From: JAUPVL01 sp964481235 | Lineage (GTDB): Bacteria > Patescibacteriota > Saccharimonadia > CAILAD01 > BJGX01 | DNA: 64,000 bases | Assembly: GCA_964481235.1 (NCBI GenBank) | Contig: CAYZYH010000003.1 | Span: forward strand, 14,553 to 78,552 | Direction of reading: 5' to 3' | In this document: positions 16,673 to 23,625 of the stretch, piece after piece | Layout: each line of letters opens with the position of its first letter | How positions within the stretch are numbered: position 1 is the stretch's first letter | Made by a program: the position numbers and the translations under genes | The notes under the pieces: generated by a model | What the model was told of the DNA's origin: nothing | Seen by the model: the letters and a program-made list of their open reading frames with translations, nothing else | The model's database searches: none

Positions 16673-17542
16673 TTAGGTTTTAGGGGCAGGAGTTGTCGTG
16701 TAGAAGAAGTTGTATCCACCATCTCTATTTCTATCCCAGGTATAACTTGCACCTAGTAGACACCAGAATTGCTTGTAGCAATCTATTCCAGCTATTTGAT
16801 TTTCAAAGGTTGTATCTTTGGCATGCTCTACGTTGTTACCAGTGCGTTCTAATACAGCACCTGCGGGTACACCACTTTGAGGTCTTAAACAAAATGTATT
16901 ACCAACCGGCACCGCAAACGAAAATCTTCCCTCACCATCGGTTGTAACTGTTCTATCAGCACTACAGGTGGCTATCACTACATTGGCAAGCGCTGCATTA
17001 TTTAAAGTAACCCGCCCATTTATAATGACATTATAACTCTCTGAGTCTACTCCAAAAGGTTTGGCGGGAGGTGATGGTGCAGCAGTTGTAGCCGGCACTG
17101 TACTGCCAGCATTTAGCTGATCTTCTACGGTACCAGGAATTGTCGCGCCTTTTATCCAGCACGAGTAACTTGAGCTCCACGGTGCCGTGCCACTTTTGGC
17201 AAAAGATAGGTAAAATCTCTCATCTTGAACCTCTGGTGGAGCATCGGCTGGGTCGGCATAGCCCTTATAGTTCCCCCAAGTAGCAGGACTGTATTGGTAA
17301 GCACCACGATAATTTGGATTTTTCTTATTTTGATAGAATGTACCCGACTCACACTGTGCAATACGCGGTCGCCAATAATCTGGATTATCTCTAAAAACCG
17401 GCGCACTACCCGCAAAAGATTTATATATAACAAATACTCCAACTATCAAAAACAAACATATTAGCCCAAATGCAAGTAACTTGTTGTGGGGGATGGTGGT
17501 AAGTGATCTTCTAGAAAAGTGTTCTTTTTTGTTTTTTGCCAT
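16673..17542 (-). CDS. Rpf-like transglycosylase with carboxypeptidase-regulatory domain
   Basis: 289 residues. A basic N-terminus is followed by one membrane helix (about 25-45), so the protein is exported and anchored. Residues about 58-130 match the resuscitation-promoting factor/transglycosylase-like domain: WRPRIAQCESGTF with the catalytic Glu in CESG, YRGAYQYSPATWGNY, and a closing PWSSSYSCW. A Pro/Ala-rich linker leads to a CarboxypepD_reg-like beta-sandwich (INGRVTLNNAALANVVIA, about 190-260). It probably cleaves peptidoglycan glycan strands, possibly of the host on which a reduced epibiont would grow; the host idea is inference. Confidence 0.85.
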   Translation of the reverse strand: MAKNKKEHFSRRSLTTIPHNKLLAFGLICLFLIVGVFVIYKSFAGSAPVFRDNPDYWRPRIAQCESGTFYQNKKNPNYRGAYQYSPATWGNYKGYADPADAPPEVQDERFYLSFAKSGTAPWSSSYSCWIKGATIPGTVEDQLNAGSTVPATTAAPSPPAKPFGVDSESYNVIINGRVTLNNAALANVVIATCSADRTVTTDGEGRFSFAVPVGNTFCLRPQSGVPAGAVLERTGNNVEHAKDTTFENQIAGIDCYKQFWCLLGASYTWDRNRDGGYNFFYTTTPAPKT

Positions 17543-17614
17543 ACTTATCTCATACTATACTATTTATGTTTATTATAATCAAATGTTACAATTTACATTT
17601 AGTATCAAAATTGT

Positions 17615-17620
17615 TATGCT
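17615..17620 (+). promoter_or_regulatory. -10 box of a leaderless promoter (FAD oxidase)
   Basis: TATGCT is followed by exactly six bases and ATG 17627. No ribosome site precedes the start. Confidence 0.55.
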
Positions 17621-17626
17621 AAAAGC

Positions 17627-19261
17627 ATGTCGTCCCCCATACGCGAGCTCTCAAAAATACTACACGGCGAAGTTTCAACTTCCGAAAGATCAAGATCGTT
17701 TTTCTCTACCGATGGTAGTATTTTTAAGGTTATTCCAAAATCGGTTATTTACCCAAAAAACGATGAAGATGTAATAAATACTATCAAAGTATTAAATTGG
17801 AGCGCGCAAGAAAATAATAAGGTGTCTCTAACGGCGCGCGGTAAAGGTACCGATCAGGGTGGAGGAGCTCTCGGTAACGGTGCTATATTGGTGTTTCCAG
17901 TACATATGAAGGGTCTGGTAGATATGACCAAAACGACCGTTACGGTACAGCCTGGTATGATCTACTCTCATTTACAAGGAATACTACAGAGTCACTGGAG
18001 GTTTTTACCACCCTATCCCGCAAGTATAGACTTCTGTACATTAGGTGGTGCGGTCGCCAATAATGCAGCGGGTGAAAAAACTATTAAGTATGGCGCTACC
18101 CGTCATTGGGTAAAAAGTCTTAAGGTAGTTCTGAGTAATGGTGACGTTATTGTTACTGAAAGGCTCAATAAAAAACAACTCCGTAAGAAGAAAGAGCAAC
18201 CCGATTTTGAAGGACATATATATAGAGAGATAGATAGGCTGTTAATTGAAAACCACGCCTTACTACAAAAAACAAGACCCAAAGTTAGTAAGAACTCTAC
18301 TGGCTATGATTTGTGGGATATTAAAGGTAAAGACGGTTCTTTTGATTTGAGCCAATTATTTGTTGGTTCACAAGGCACTCTTGGTGTAGTGACAGAAATC
18401 ACCTTTTATACCGCACCTTTTAATCCTCAAACAACTCTGTTGGTTGGTTATTTTGATGATCTAGAAAAAGCCGAAGAAGCAGTAAGAAAAATACTACCTC
18501 TTAAGCCCAGCGCAGCCGAAATGGTAGATATTCATACCCTAGAGTTTATGCGTGATCACAAACCCGAAATGCTACATGGTCTAGATATGAACAACCTACC
18601 CAAATTGATAGTACTTATTGAATTTGACGACATTAAGCCACGTGATCGTAATAAAAAAAGTAAGCTTTGCTGGAAAATTCTTAATAAACATTCATTAATG
18701 ACTAGAAAATCGGAAAAACCTGCTGAGCAAGACAAGCTTTGGCGCATTAGAAGAGGCGCTGCTGCTGTAATATGGACACACCCAGGCTCTAAAAAAGCAC
18801 TACCTATTATAGAAGACGGTATAGTACCAATTGAGAAAATGTCACAGTATTTACAGGGCGCATACGCATTGTTTAAAAAGTACAATATAAAAATTGCAAC
18901 ATGGGGACATGCTGGTAACGCCAACATGCATATGCAGCCTTTTTTAGATCTTGCCAATATGCGCGATAGAGCGAAAATTTTCAACCTAACTGATGATTAT
19001 TATAAAATGGTTATAAAACTGGGCGGTAGCACCAGCGCCGAGCACAACGACGGTATAATGCGTGGACCCTACCTAAAAGATTTATTTGGTGCTAAAGTCT
19101 ATAACCTTTTTAAAGAAGTCAAAGACATTTTTGATCCACTCAACTTTTTAAATCCAGATGTAAAAATAAATGTTACCAAACAAGACGCCATGATAAAAAT
19201 GCGTAAAGAGTACTCAATGCGACAACTCTACGAACATTTACCATCAACTTATAATCATTAA
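17627..19261 (+). CDS. FAD-binding oxidase/dehydrogenase (GlcD/lactate dehydrogenase type)
   Basis: 544 residues. The VAO/PCMH-type FAD domain occupies about residues 35-235 (SLTARGKGTDQGGGALGNG for the pyrophosphate loop, LGGAVANNAAGEKTIKYG, FVGSQGTLGVVTEITF). The FAD-oxidase C-terminal domain follows (IEDGIVPIEKMSQYL, TWGHAGNANMHMQPFLD, SAEHNDGIMRGPYL), with the HxHxxxGx-like and EHNDG motifs of the glycolate oxidase/D-lactate dehydrogenase family. It probably oxidises a 2-hydroxy acid. No iron-sulfur partner subunit is adjacent. The next gene, four bases on, encodes a small membrane protein that might localise it. Confidence 0.9.
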   Translation: MSSPIRELSKILHGEVSTSERSRSFFSTDGSIFKVIPKSVIYPKNDEDVINTIKVLNWSAQENNKVSLTARGKGTDQGGGALGNGAILVFPVHMKGLVDMTKTTVTVQPGMIYSHLQGILQSHWRFLPPYPASIDFCTLGGAVANNAAGEKTIKYGATRHWVKSLKVVLSNGDVIVTERLNKKQLRKKKEQPDFEGHIYREIDRLLIENHALLQKTRPKVSKNSTGYDLWDIKGKDGSFDLSQLFVGSQGTLGVVTEITFYTAPFNPQTTLLVGYFDDLEKAEEAVRKILPLKPSAAEMVDIHTLEFMRDHKPEMLHGLDMNNLPKLIVLIEFDDIKPRDRNKKSKLCWKILNKHSLMTRKSEKPAEQDKLWRIRRGAAAVIWTHPGSKKALPIIEDGIVPIEKMSQYLQGAYALFKKYNIKIATWGHAGNANMHMQPFLDLANMRDRAKIFNLTDDYYKMVIKLGGSTSAEHNDGIMRGPYLKDLFGAKVYNLFKEVKDIFDPLNFLNPDVKINVTKQDAMIKMRKEYSMRQLYEHLPSTYNH

Positions 19262-19265
19262 ATAG

Positions 19266-19589
19266 ATGTTTATGAAATATATAAAAACAATATATAAAAT
19301 ACTAGTAGCAGTGTTGCTTGTTTGGTTTGGCGGCTTGGCCGTGCTGGGCTACAGTCTGGGTTTATTGGGCCTTGGTATCTTACTAATCATATGCGGTGGT
19401 TGGTGGCTTATTACGGCACCAGTGATATGGAGTGACTACCTAAAATATTACAAAAGATTGCCCAAGAAAAAGCGCACTCTTTGGAATGAGCCCAAAAAAG
19501 CATACTATAATTTGAGTGTATATATATTTATACCTGCGAGCATTGCTATGGGAGTATTATTTATATACCTTGCTTGGTTGCAAAAGTGA
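19266..19589 (+). CDS. hypothetical small membrane protein
   Basis: 107 residues, not recognised. Hydrophobic helices are visible at about 7-25, 26-46 and 84-104, separated by a basic cytoplasmic-looking loop (YYKRLPKKKRTLWNEPKK). The gene starts four bases after the FAD oxidase stop, so they probably share a transcript. The start could also be the ATG two codons downstream. Confidence 0.65.
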   Translation: MFMKYIKTIYKILVAVLLVWFGGLAVLGYSLGLLGLGILLIICGGWWLITAPVIWSDYLKYYKRLPKKKRTLWNEPKKAYYNLSVYIFIPASIAMGVLFIYLAWLQK

Positions 19590-19610
19590 TAAAATAGGTT
19601 ATACTAAACA

Positions 19611-19691
19611 CTATTGTTTTGACCTATATGCGGACTTGGTGGAACTGGTAGACATGCAAGCTGTTGAGCGGTAGCGAGCCAATAACAATAG
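19611..19691 (+). repeat. 8-bp inverted repeat enclosing a broken tRNA-Leu
   Basis: CTATTGTT at 19611-19618 and AACAATAG at 19684-19691 are exact inverted copies flanking the truncated tRNA-Leu. They could pair in RNA or be the scar of a rearrangement. Confidence 0.5.
19630..19666 (+). pseudogene. truncated tRNA-Leu
   Basis: The first 35 bases match the 5' half of the intact tRNA-Leu(GAG) at 19744 except at two positions (T for G at base 7, T for C in GACAC/GACAT). Similarity stops at the anticodon stem after GCAAGC. No variable arm, T-arm or 3' acceptor follows, so it cannot form a tRNA. It looks like an incomplete tandem duplication. Confidence 0.75.
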
Positions 19692-19728
19692 GCTTGTTTT
19701 TTAAAGCCCCTTCATCTAAAAAATAGAT

Positions 19729-19734
19729 TATAAT
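19729..19734 (+). promoter_or_regulatory. -10 box of tRNA-Leu(GAG)
   Basis: TATAAT lies ten bases before the mature tRNA 5' end. Confidence 0.55.
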
Positions 19735-19743
19735 AATATACAT

Positions 19744-19830
19744 GCGGACGTGGTGGAACTGGTAGACACGCAAGCTTGAGGGGCTTGTGGCCGAAAGGCT
19801 GTGGAGGTTCGAGTCCTCTCGTCCGCACCA
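19744..19830 (+). tRNA. tRNA-Leu(GAG)
   Basis: 87-nt class II tRNA with encoded CCA. The acceptor pairs GCGGACG/CGTCCGC, anticodon stem CAAGC/GCTTG holds loop TTGAGGG (anticodon GAG), and the T-loop is TTCGAGT. An ORF begins only five bases after its CCA. Confidence 0.95.
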
Positions 19831-19835
19831 TATTT

Positions 19836-20237
19836 ATGGATATTTTTAGTGAGATAAAAAAGCTACATCTTAACCCAAACGAATTTATTGTTGTAGGTGG
19901 TGGTATTTTGTGTGCACTAGGCATAAGAGACACAAACGACATAGATCTGATTGTTGACAAGAAAATTTACAATAAATTTAGAGAACAGGGTGACTGGATA
20001 GAGAAGAAATGGCCGAAGGGCCAACCAACCCTTAGTAAGGGTATTTATGATGTTGGTATAGATTGGAGTGATGATCAAAAAGTCTATACTTTTAATGGAT
20101 TGCGAAATAACTCAGTTATTATTCAAGGTATAAGCTTTGTATCTTTAGAGACACTAAAAGAATGGAAGCTTAACAAAGGCAGAGAAAAAGATAAAAGAGA
20201 TGTTGAGCTTATTAATAAGTTCATTGATGATTTATAG
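19836..20237 (+). CDS. nucleotidyltransferase-like protein
   Basis: 133 residues from ATG 19836, five bases after the tRNA CCA; longer frames would run through the tRNA. The N-terminal part VVGGGILCALGIRDTNDIDLIV (about residues 17-38) has the GG...R...DID pattern of the nucleotidyltransferase fold used by AbiEii/MNT-like and kanamycin-type enzymes. The C-terminal basic helix includes LKEWKLNKGREKDKRDVELI, as in DUF-type nucleotidyltransferases where K...R.KD...I is recurrent. There is no own promoter, so the mRNA may be released by tRNA 3' processing. Its 3' end overlaps convergent folD by 17 bases. Confidence 0.7.
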   Translation: MDIFSEIKKLHLNPNEFIVVGGGILCALGIRDTNDIDLIVDKKIYNKFREQGDWIEKKWPKGQPTLSKGIYDVGIDWSDDQKVYTFNGLRNNSVIIQGISFVSLETLKEWKLNKGREKDKRDVELINKFIDDL

Positions 20238-21057
20238 AATCTATAACATTATTTAAAAGCATCACCACAGTAAGTGGCCCCACGCCACCAGGTACTGGCG
20301 TAATAATGCTAGCTTTTTTGGCAACATCGTCAAAATCAATATCACCCCGCAATTTGCCGTCTACATTATTTATACCTACATCTATAACCACGACATTATC
20401 TTTAACCATATCGCCGGTTATTAGCCTCGGTGATCCAGCAGCACTTACTACAATATCTGATTTTGAGGTAAGGGCTTTTAAGTCTTTAGTCTGCCTATGT
20501 GCTACTAGTACTTTGGCGCCTGCATTTTCTAGAAGGTATCTAAGTGGCGCACCCACTAAGTGACTTCTACCAACAACCGTTACTATTTTATCTTTTAACT
20601 CAACGTTGTATGTGTTGAGTATGTTCATTACTGCAAGTGGGGTGGCTGGTCTCAGGCCTGGGCGACCATTCTCGAGGGCGTCTTGGCTAGTACTAGTAAG
20701 CCCATCTACATCTTTGGCTGGGTCTATATAATCAATAAGGTCTTGTGGATCATACCATCCAGACAGTGGCAACTGAATTACAATTCCATGTATTTTAGGG
20801 TTTTTACTAAGTTCAGTAACTTTTGCAATACACTCAGATCTACTATCACCAGACAGGTCTATGAATTCGGCTTGTATACCAACTTCTTTAGCTCGCTTAA
20901 GCTTCATATTTATATAAACCAAAGATCTAGTGTCGGGTCCTATACCAACAATAGCTAGTTTGGGATTGATTTTATGTTGTTTTAACACATCAACTCGGCT
21001 TTTAAGCTGATTTGTAATTTTTTGTGCCAACAACTTGCCATCCACAATTTTAGTCAT
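20221..21057 (-). CDS. folD: bifunctional methylenetetrahydrofolate dehydrogenase/cyclohydrolase
   Basis: 278 residues. FolD interconverts methylene-, methenyl- and formyl-tetrahydrofolate. The substrate site YINMKLKRAKEVGI (about 48-61) holds the catalytic Lys. QLPLSGW and DPAKDVDGLT follow at about 98-122, the NADP loop is VVGRSHLVGAPL near 160, and TPVPGGVGPLTVVML lies near 255-270. The canonical PCTP is PATP here. The start ATG is seven bases after a minus-strand TACAAT, giving a leaderless transcript. Its 3' end overlaps the convergent nucleotidyltransferase gene. Confidence 0.97.
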   Translation of the reverse strand: MTKIVDGKLLAQKITNQLKSRVDVLKQHKINPKLAIVGIGPDTRSLVYINMKLKRAKEVGIQAEFIDLSGDSRSECIAKVTELSKNPKIHGIVIQLPLSGWYDPQDLIDYIDPAKDVDGLTSTSQDALENGRPGLRPATPLAVMNILNTYNVELKDKIVTVVGRSHLVGAPLRYLLENAGAKVLVAHRQTKDLKALTSKSDIVVSAAGSPRLITGDMVKDNVVVIDVGINNVDGKLRGDIDFDDVAKKASIITPVPGGVGPLTVVMLLNNVIDSINHQ

Positions 21058-21064
21058 ATGGTTA

Positions 21065-21070
21065 ATTGTA
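21065..21070 (-). promoter_or_regulatory. -10 box of a leaderless promoter (folD)
   Basis: Read on the minus strand, TACAAT is followed by seven bases and the folD ATG. Confidence 0.6.
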
Positions 21071-21072
21071 AC

Positions 21073-21103
21073 AAAAAAAGACCTTTAAGAAAGGTCTTTT
21101 TTT
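21073..21103 (-). terminator. terminator of the minus-strand tRNA genes
   Basis: A 14-bp A/T-flanked stem (GACCTTT/AAAGGTC core, three-base loop) with T-runs on both strands ends the tRNA-Gly/tRNA-Val transcript just before the folD promoter. Confidence 0.8.
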
Positions 21104-21179
21104 GGTGGGTGATGAGGGACTCGAACCCCCGACATCCTCGGTGTAAACGAGACGCTCTAGCCAACTGAGCTAATCACCC
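21103..21179 (-). tRNA. tRNA-Val(TAC)
   Basis: 77-nt cloverleaf with encoded CCA. Acceptor GGGTGAT/ATCACCC, D-arm with normal G18G19, anticodon loop TTTACAC (anticodon TAC), T-arm GGGGG-TTCGAGT-CCCTC. Confidence 0.95.
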
Positions 21180-21186
21180 ATGTATT

Positions 21187-21263
21187 TGGTGCGGGTAGGG
21201 AGACTCTAACTCCCGGCCTCATCCTTGGCAAGGATGCGCTCTAAACAACTGAGCTATACCCGC
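21187..21263 (-). tRNA. tRNA-Gly(GCC) with altered elbow
   Basis: 77-nt cloverleaf with encoded CCA. Acceptor GCGGGTA/TACCCGC, anticodon stem CATCC/GGATG and loop TTGCCAA (anticodon GCC). The D-loop reads AGTTGTTTA, so position 19 is U instead of G, and the T-loop reads TTAGAGT, so position 56 is A instead of C. The two changes together replace the near-universal G19-C56 tertiary pair with U19-A56. It lies directly upstream of tRNA-Val in the same transcript. Confidence 0.93.
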
Positions 21264-21289
21264 GCGTCAAAATATTGTTTTAGTTTCTC

Positions 21290-21309
21290 GTAAATATAGG
21301 TATATTTAC
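21290..21309. promoter_or_regulatory. 20-bp palindrome upstream of tRNA-Gly
   Basis: GTAAATATA and TATATTTAC form a perfect 9-2-9 inverted repeat immediately downstream of a minus-strand TTGACA (21310-21315), so it falls inside the spacer of the likely tRNA-Gly/Val promoter. It looks like an operator. Confidence 0.5.
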
Positions 21310-21417
21310 TGTCAACCATCACAACTACTTTTCCTTTCAATTCTAATGATTACATTTGAATTGTACCGAACTGAATTGTATTTCGTTCGTAAAGGAGATT
21401 GACTTGCGAAAACCGTA

Positions 21418-21440
21418 GCATGATATTGGCAATATGATGC
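21418..21440. repeat. operator-like inverted repeat between tRNA-Gly and tRNA-Phe
   Basis: Arms GCATGATATTG and CAATATGATGC around one central base pair at ten of eleven positions. It lies downstream of tRNA-Phe on the minus strand. No T-run follows, so a simple terminator is unlikely. The rest of 21264-21464 holds two direct copies of GAATTGTA (21358 and 21373) and no gene I can support. Confidence 0.4.
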
Positions 21441-21464
21441 GTAGATTGTAGTAATCAATGGACG

Positions 21465-21540
21465 TGGTGGCGAGACTCGGAATCGAACCGAGGACACGAG
21501 GCTCTTCAAGCCACTGCTCTACCAACTGAGCTATCTCGCC
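21465..21540 (-). tRNA. tRNA-Phe(GAA)
   Basis: 76-nt cloverleaf with encoded CCA. Acceptor GGCGAGA/TCTCGCC, D-arm GCTC/GAGC with G18G19, anticodon loop TTGAAGA (anticodon GAA) on a stem with one U-U mismatch, T-arm CTCGG-TTCGATT-CCGAG. Confidence 0.92.
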
Positions 21541-21569
21541 TCGTCAAAGATATGCTTTTTATTTAACAT

Positions 21570-21635
21570 ATAATTAACATGTTAATTATCGCACATCTTC
21601 TCCTCTCAAAATAGTAAATCTTATTTACTATTTTG
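21570..21635. repeat. perfect 20-bp palindrome followed by a 13-bp hairpin
   Basis: 21570-21589 is a perfect palindrome (ATAATTAACA and its complement) just upstream of tRNA-Phe on the minus strand, next to a possible -10 TATGTT. 21607-21619 and 21623-21635 form a perfect 13-bp hairpin with loop CTT. Both are A/T-rich. The 220-base gap 21541-21761 otherwise contains only the tRNA-Cys promoter. Confidence 0.5.
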
Positions 21636-21730
21636 GGTTAGGATAAAACAGCTAAAAATGAAATAACGAGAATAATCATAACAGAATCAACACTAGATTT
21701 CCAGCCCTTTCGGGTACTCTAAAAAACAGG

Positions 21731-21736
21731 TATAAT
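21731..21736 (+). promoter_or_regulatory. -10 box of tRNA-Cys
   Basis: TATAAT lies 25 bases before the tRNA-Cys 5' end. Confidence 0.5.
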
Positions 21737-21761
21737 GTGTGAGTTATTTAAGAAATCTTAA

Positions 21762-21835
21762 GGCGCGTTGGCCGAGTGGTTAGGCAAGGGTCTGCAAAAC
21801 CCTGTACACCGGTTCAAATCCGGTACGCGCCTCCA
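21762..21835 (+). tRNA. tRNA-Cys(GCA)
   Basis: 74-nt cloverleaf with encoded CCA. Acceptor GGCGCGT/ACGCGCC, anticodon loop CTGCAAA (anticodon GCA), T-arm CCGG-TTCAAAT-CCGG and discriminator T, as usual for cysteine tRNAs. Confidence 0.95.
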
Positions 21836-21849
21836 GTACTTTTATAAAA

Positions 21850-22098
21850 TTAGTTATTAGCTGCCTGATTGCGCCTAACTATCTCTTGTTCCTTTGCCTC
21901 TATAACTGCTGAGTCAGAAATAGTGTGAACACCACTATCGGCAAGTTCTTGGAGTGCTTGGGCTCGCAAAGAATGCTTGGCGTCATTTTTAGCACGCATC
22001 TTATGAAGTTGACCCACAAGTTCTTCATGTTCTGCACTTCTATTAAGTGTGTCTGAACCTTGTGTAATGTGGTCGCCATTGTTGGTTGGTTCGGTCAT
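21850..22098 (-). CDS. hypothetical small hydrophilic protein
   Basis: 82 residues, not recognised. A GGAAAG ribosome site eight bases upstream and a TATAAT further up on the same strand support it. It is charged and largely helical (RAKNDAKHSLRAQALQELAD), with no membrane segment. It lies between two oppositely oriented tRNAs. Confidence 0.6.
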   Translation of the reverse strand: MTEPTNNGDHITQGSDTLNRSAEHEELVGQLHKMRAKNDAKHSLRAQALQELADSGVHTISDSAVIEAKEQEIVRRNQAANN

Positions 22099-22164
22099 GG
22101 TTTTTGCTTTCCTTGTTTATTGGTTTATTATAAACTAATAAACAAATACTGACAATTTACATAA

Positions 22165-22250
22165 GCGCGGGTGGTGGAATTGGTATACACGACAGACTTA
22201 AAATCTGTTGCCCCTAGGGCTTGCGGGTTCGAGTCCCGCCCCGCGCACCA
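22165..22250 (+). tRNA. tRNA-Leu(TAA)
   Basis: 86-nt class II tRNA with encoded CCA. Acceptor GCGCGGG/CCCGCGC, anticodon stem ACAGA/TCTGT with loop CTTAAAA (anticodon TAA), long variable arm, T-loop TTCGAGT. No intron is present. Confidence 0.94.
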
Positions 22251-22257
22251 AATGTGG

Positions 22258-22263
22258 TACAAT
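22258..22263 (+). promoter_or_regulatory. -10 box of a leaderless promoter (22270 gene)
   Basis: TACAAT is followed by exactly six bases and ATG 22270. It starts eight bases after the tRNA CCA. Confidence 0.6.
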
Positions 22264-22269
22264 TATTTA

Positions 22270-22947
22270 ATGGAAAATTCAAAACCAACGATATCACAGG
22301 CAATCTCAGAGGGTTGGCAACTTACAAAATCTAACTACCCAATACTCTTGGGGTCTTTTGCGATACTTATAGGCATTAGTATTGCTTTTTCTATTGTCGA
22401 CAATATCACTACTGTGTCTAAAAATAACAATCCTAGTACTACCGTAATGCTATCTCTTGCTTTGGCATCGCTAGTTGCTGCAATTCTAAGAATAGGCATA
22501 CAAAATCTTACCTCTATTGGCTTTACACAAATACAACTAAATATTTTAGATAAAAAACCTACAGGTATTGGTTTGCTTTTTAACTCCGAAAATGTTTTCT
22601 GGAGATATTTAGGCACCTCAATTGTTTATGGCTTAATTATTCTAGGTGGTTTGATATTACTTATAGTACCAGGAATAATTTGGGCTCTTAAGTATCAGTT
22701 TGCTCTGCCGCTAGTAATCGATAAAAAAATGACTCTTTCAGAATCGATAAGTAAAAGTGGTCAAATTACCAAAGGCTATAAAGGCTGGTTGCTTGGTTTT
22801 GCATTAGTTCTTGGACTTATAAATATTGCCGGGTTTTTAGCCCTAGGAGTGGGTCTACTCTTTACCATTCCACTTACGGCAATGAGTCAGATTTGGGTTT
22901 ATCGCAAACTACTCGGTGTTAGTAATTCAGTAACTACCCCAAATTAG
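22270..22947 (+). CDS. hypothetical multi-helix membrane protein
   Basis: 225 residues from ATG 22270, chosen because it lies six bases after TACAAT; a longer frame would translate the tRNA. About five or six hydrophobic helices are visible (roughly 22-45, 58-80, 115-145, 176-215). The sequence SISKSGQITKGYKGWLLG before the last helices resembles DUF975/glycerophosphoryl-diester-type membrane domains that carry a recurrent S....tkG...ll.f motif. The same motif occurs in the 25165 gene (SWEVTKGLVIKTAF), so the two may be distant paralogues. Function unknown. Confidence 0.75.
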   Translation: MENSKPTISQAISEGWQLTKSNYPILLGSFAILIGISIAFSIVDNITTVSKNNNPSTTVMLSLALASLVAAILRIGIQNLTSIGFTQIQLNILDKKPTGIGLLFNSENVFWRYLGTSIVYGLIILGGLILLIVPGIIWALKYQFALPLVIDKKMTLSESISKSGQITKGYKGWLLGFALVLGLINIAGFLALGVGLLFTIPLTAMSQIWVYRKLLGVSNSVTTPN

Positions 22948-23005
22948 GCTACATTATAGGTTGATTGTGCTATAATTTAAAACAATATAAACGGAGAATA
23001 AGAAA

Positions 23006-23572
23006 ATGATTTTATGGATTGTCCTGGCTCTAGTAGCAGTAGTACTAATATGGTTATGGTTTACATACAACGGACTAATAAAGGCTCGTTTGCGTGCCGA
23101 CGAGGCGTTAAGCGATATTACGGTTCAAGAAAAACGTCGACTCGATCTTATTCCTAATCTTATAGAAACCGTTAAAGGCTATGCCAAGCACGAGAAAAGT
23201 ACGTTTGAAGAAGTAACCAAAGCACGTACAGCAGTAATGAAGGCACCTGAAGGTGATCTTAGTAAAAGGGCAGAGAGCGAAAACATGCTCTCAGGAGCTC
23301 TAAAAAGCTTGTTTGCGGTGAGCGAAAACTATCCAGACCTAAAGGCTAATGAAAACTTCCTGAGTTTACAGAGTGAACTTACCGATACCGAAGACAAAAT
23401 TCAAGCAGCCCGCCGATTCTACAATGGCAATATACGTGATTTCAATATGAAGCTACAGGTTTTTCCAACTAGTGTAATTGGCGGTATGCTTGGTTTTAAA
23501 TCTCGCGATTTCTACGACGTAGCCGAAGGCGAAAAAGAAGCCGTCAAAAAAGCTCCAGAAGTTAAGTTTTAA
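23006..23572 (+). CDS. lemA: LemA family protein
   Basis: 188 residues. The N-terminal membrane helix (2-22) is followed by the conserved block YNGLIKARLRADEALSDI and QEKRRLDLIPNLIETVKGYAKHE, then FYNGNIRDFNMKLQVFP near the end. LemA proteins have a short periplasmic N-terminus and a cytoplasmic helical domain. Their biochemical role is unknown, but they often sit beside HtpX, as here (separated by one opposite-strand gene). A TATAAT at 22971 and a GGAGAA ribosome site give this gene a conventional leader. Confidence 0.94.
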   Translation: MILWIVLALVAVVLIWLWFTYNGLIKARLRADEALSDITVQEKRRLDLIPNLIETVKGYAKHEKSTFEEVTKARTAVMKAPEGDLSKRAESENMLSGALKSLFAVSENYPDLKANENFLSLQSELTDTEDKIQAARRFYNGNIRDFNMKLQVFPTSVIGGMLGFKSRDFYDVAEGEKEAVKKAPEVKF

Positions 23573-23594
23573 TATTCTAAAAATAAGTAAGTAA

Positions 23595-23625
23595 AAACTC
23601 GCTGTATTAGACAGCGAGTTTGTTT
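23595..23625. terminator. bidirectional terminator after lemA
   Basis: AAACTCGCTGT and ACAGCGAGTTT (11 base pairs, five-base loop) with T-rich flanks. The stop codon of the opposite-strand gene lies in its loop. Confidence 0.8.

Noticed and set aside
19776..20237. 153-residue version of the 19836 nucleotidyltransferase-like protein
   Set aside because: The extra 20 codons lie inside tRNA-Leu(GAG).
21312..21525. Two short minus-strand frames
   Set aside because: They read through tRNA-Phe and the palindromes, with no start signals.
22171..22947. 258-residue version of the 22270 membrane protein
   Set aside because: Its first 33 codons translate the tRNA-Leu(TAA) gene. The -10 box six bases before ATG 22270 gives the real start.
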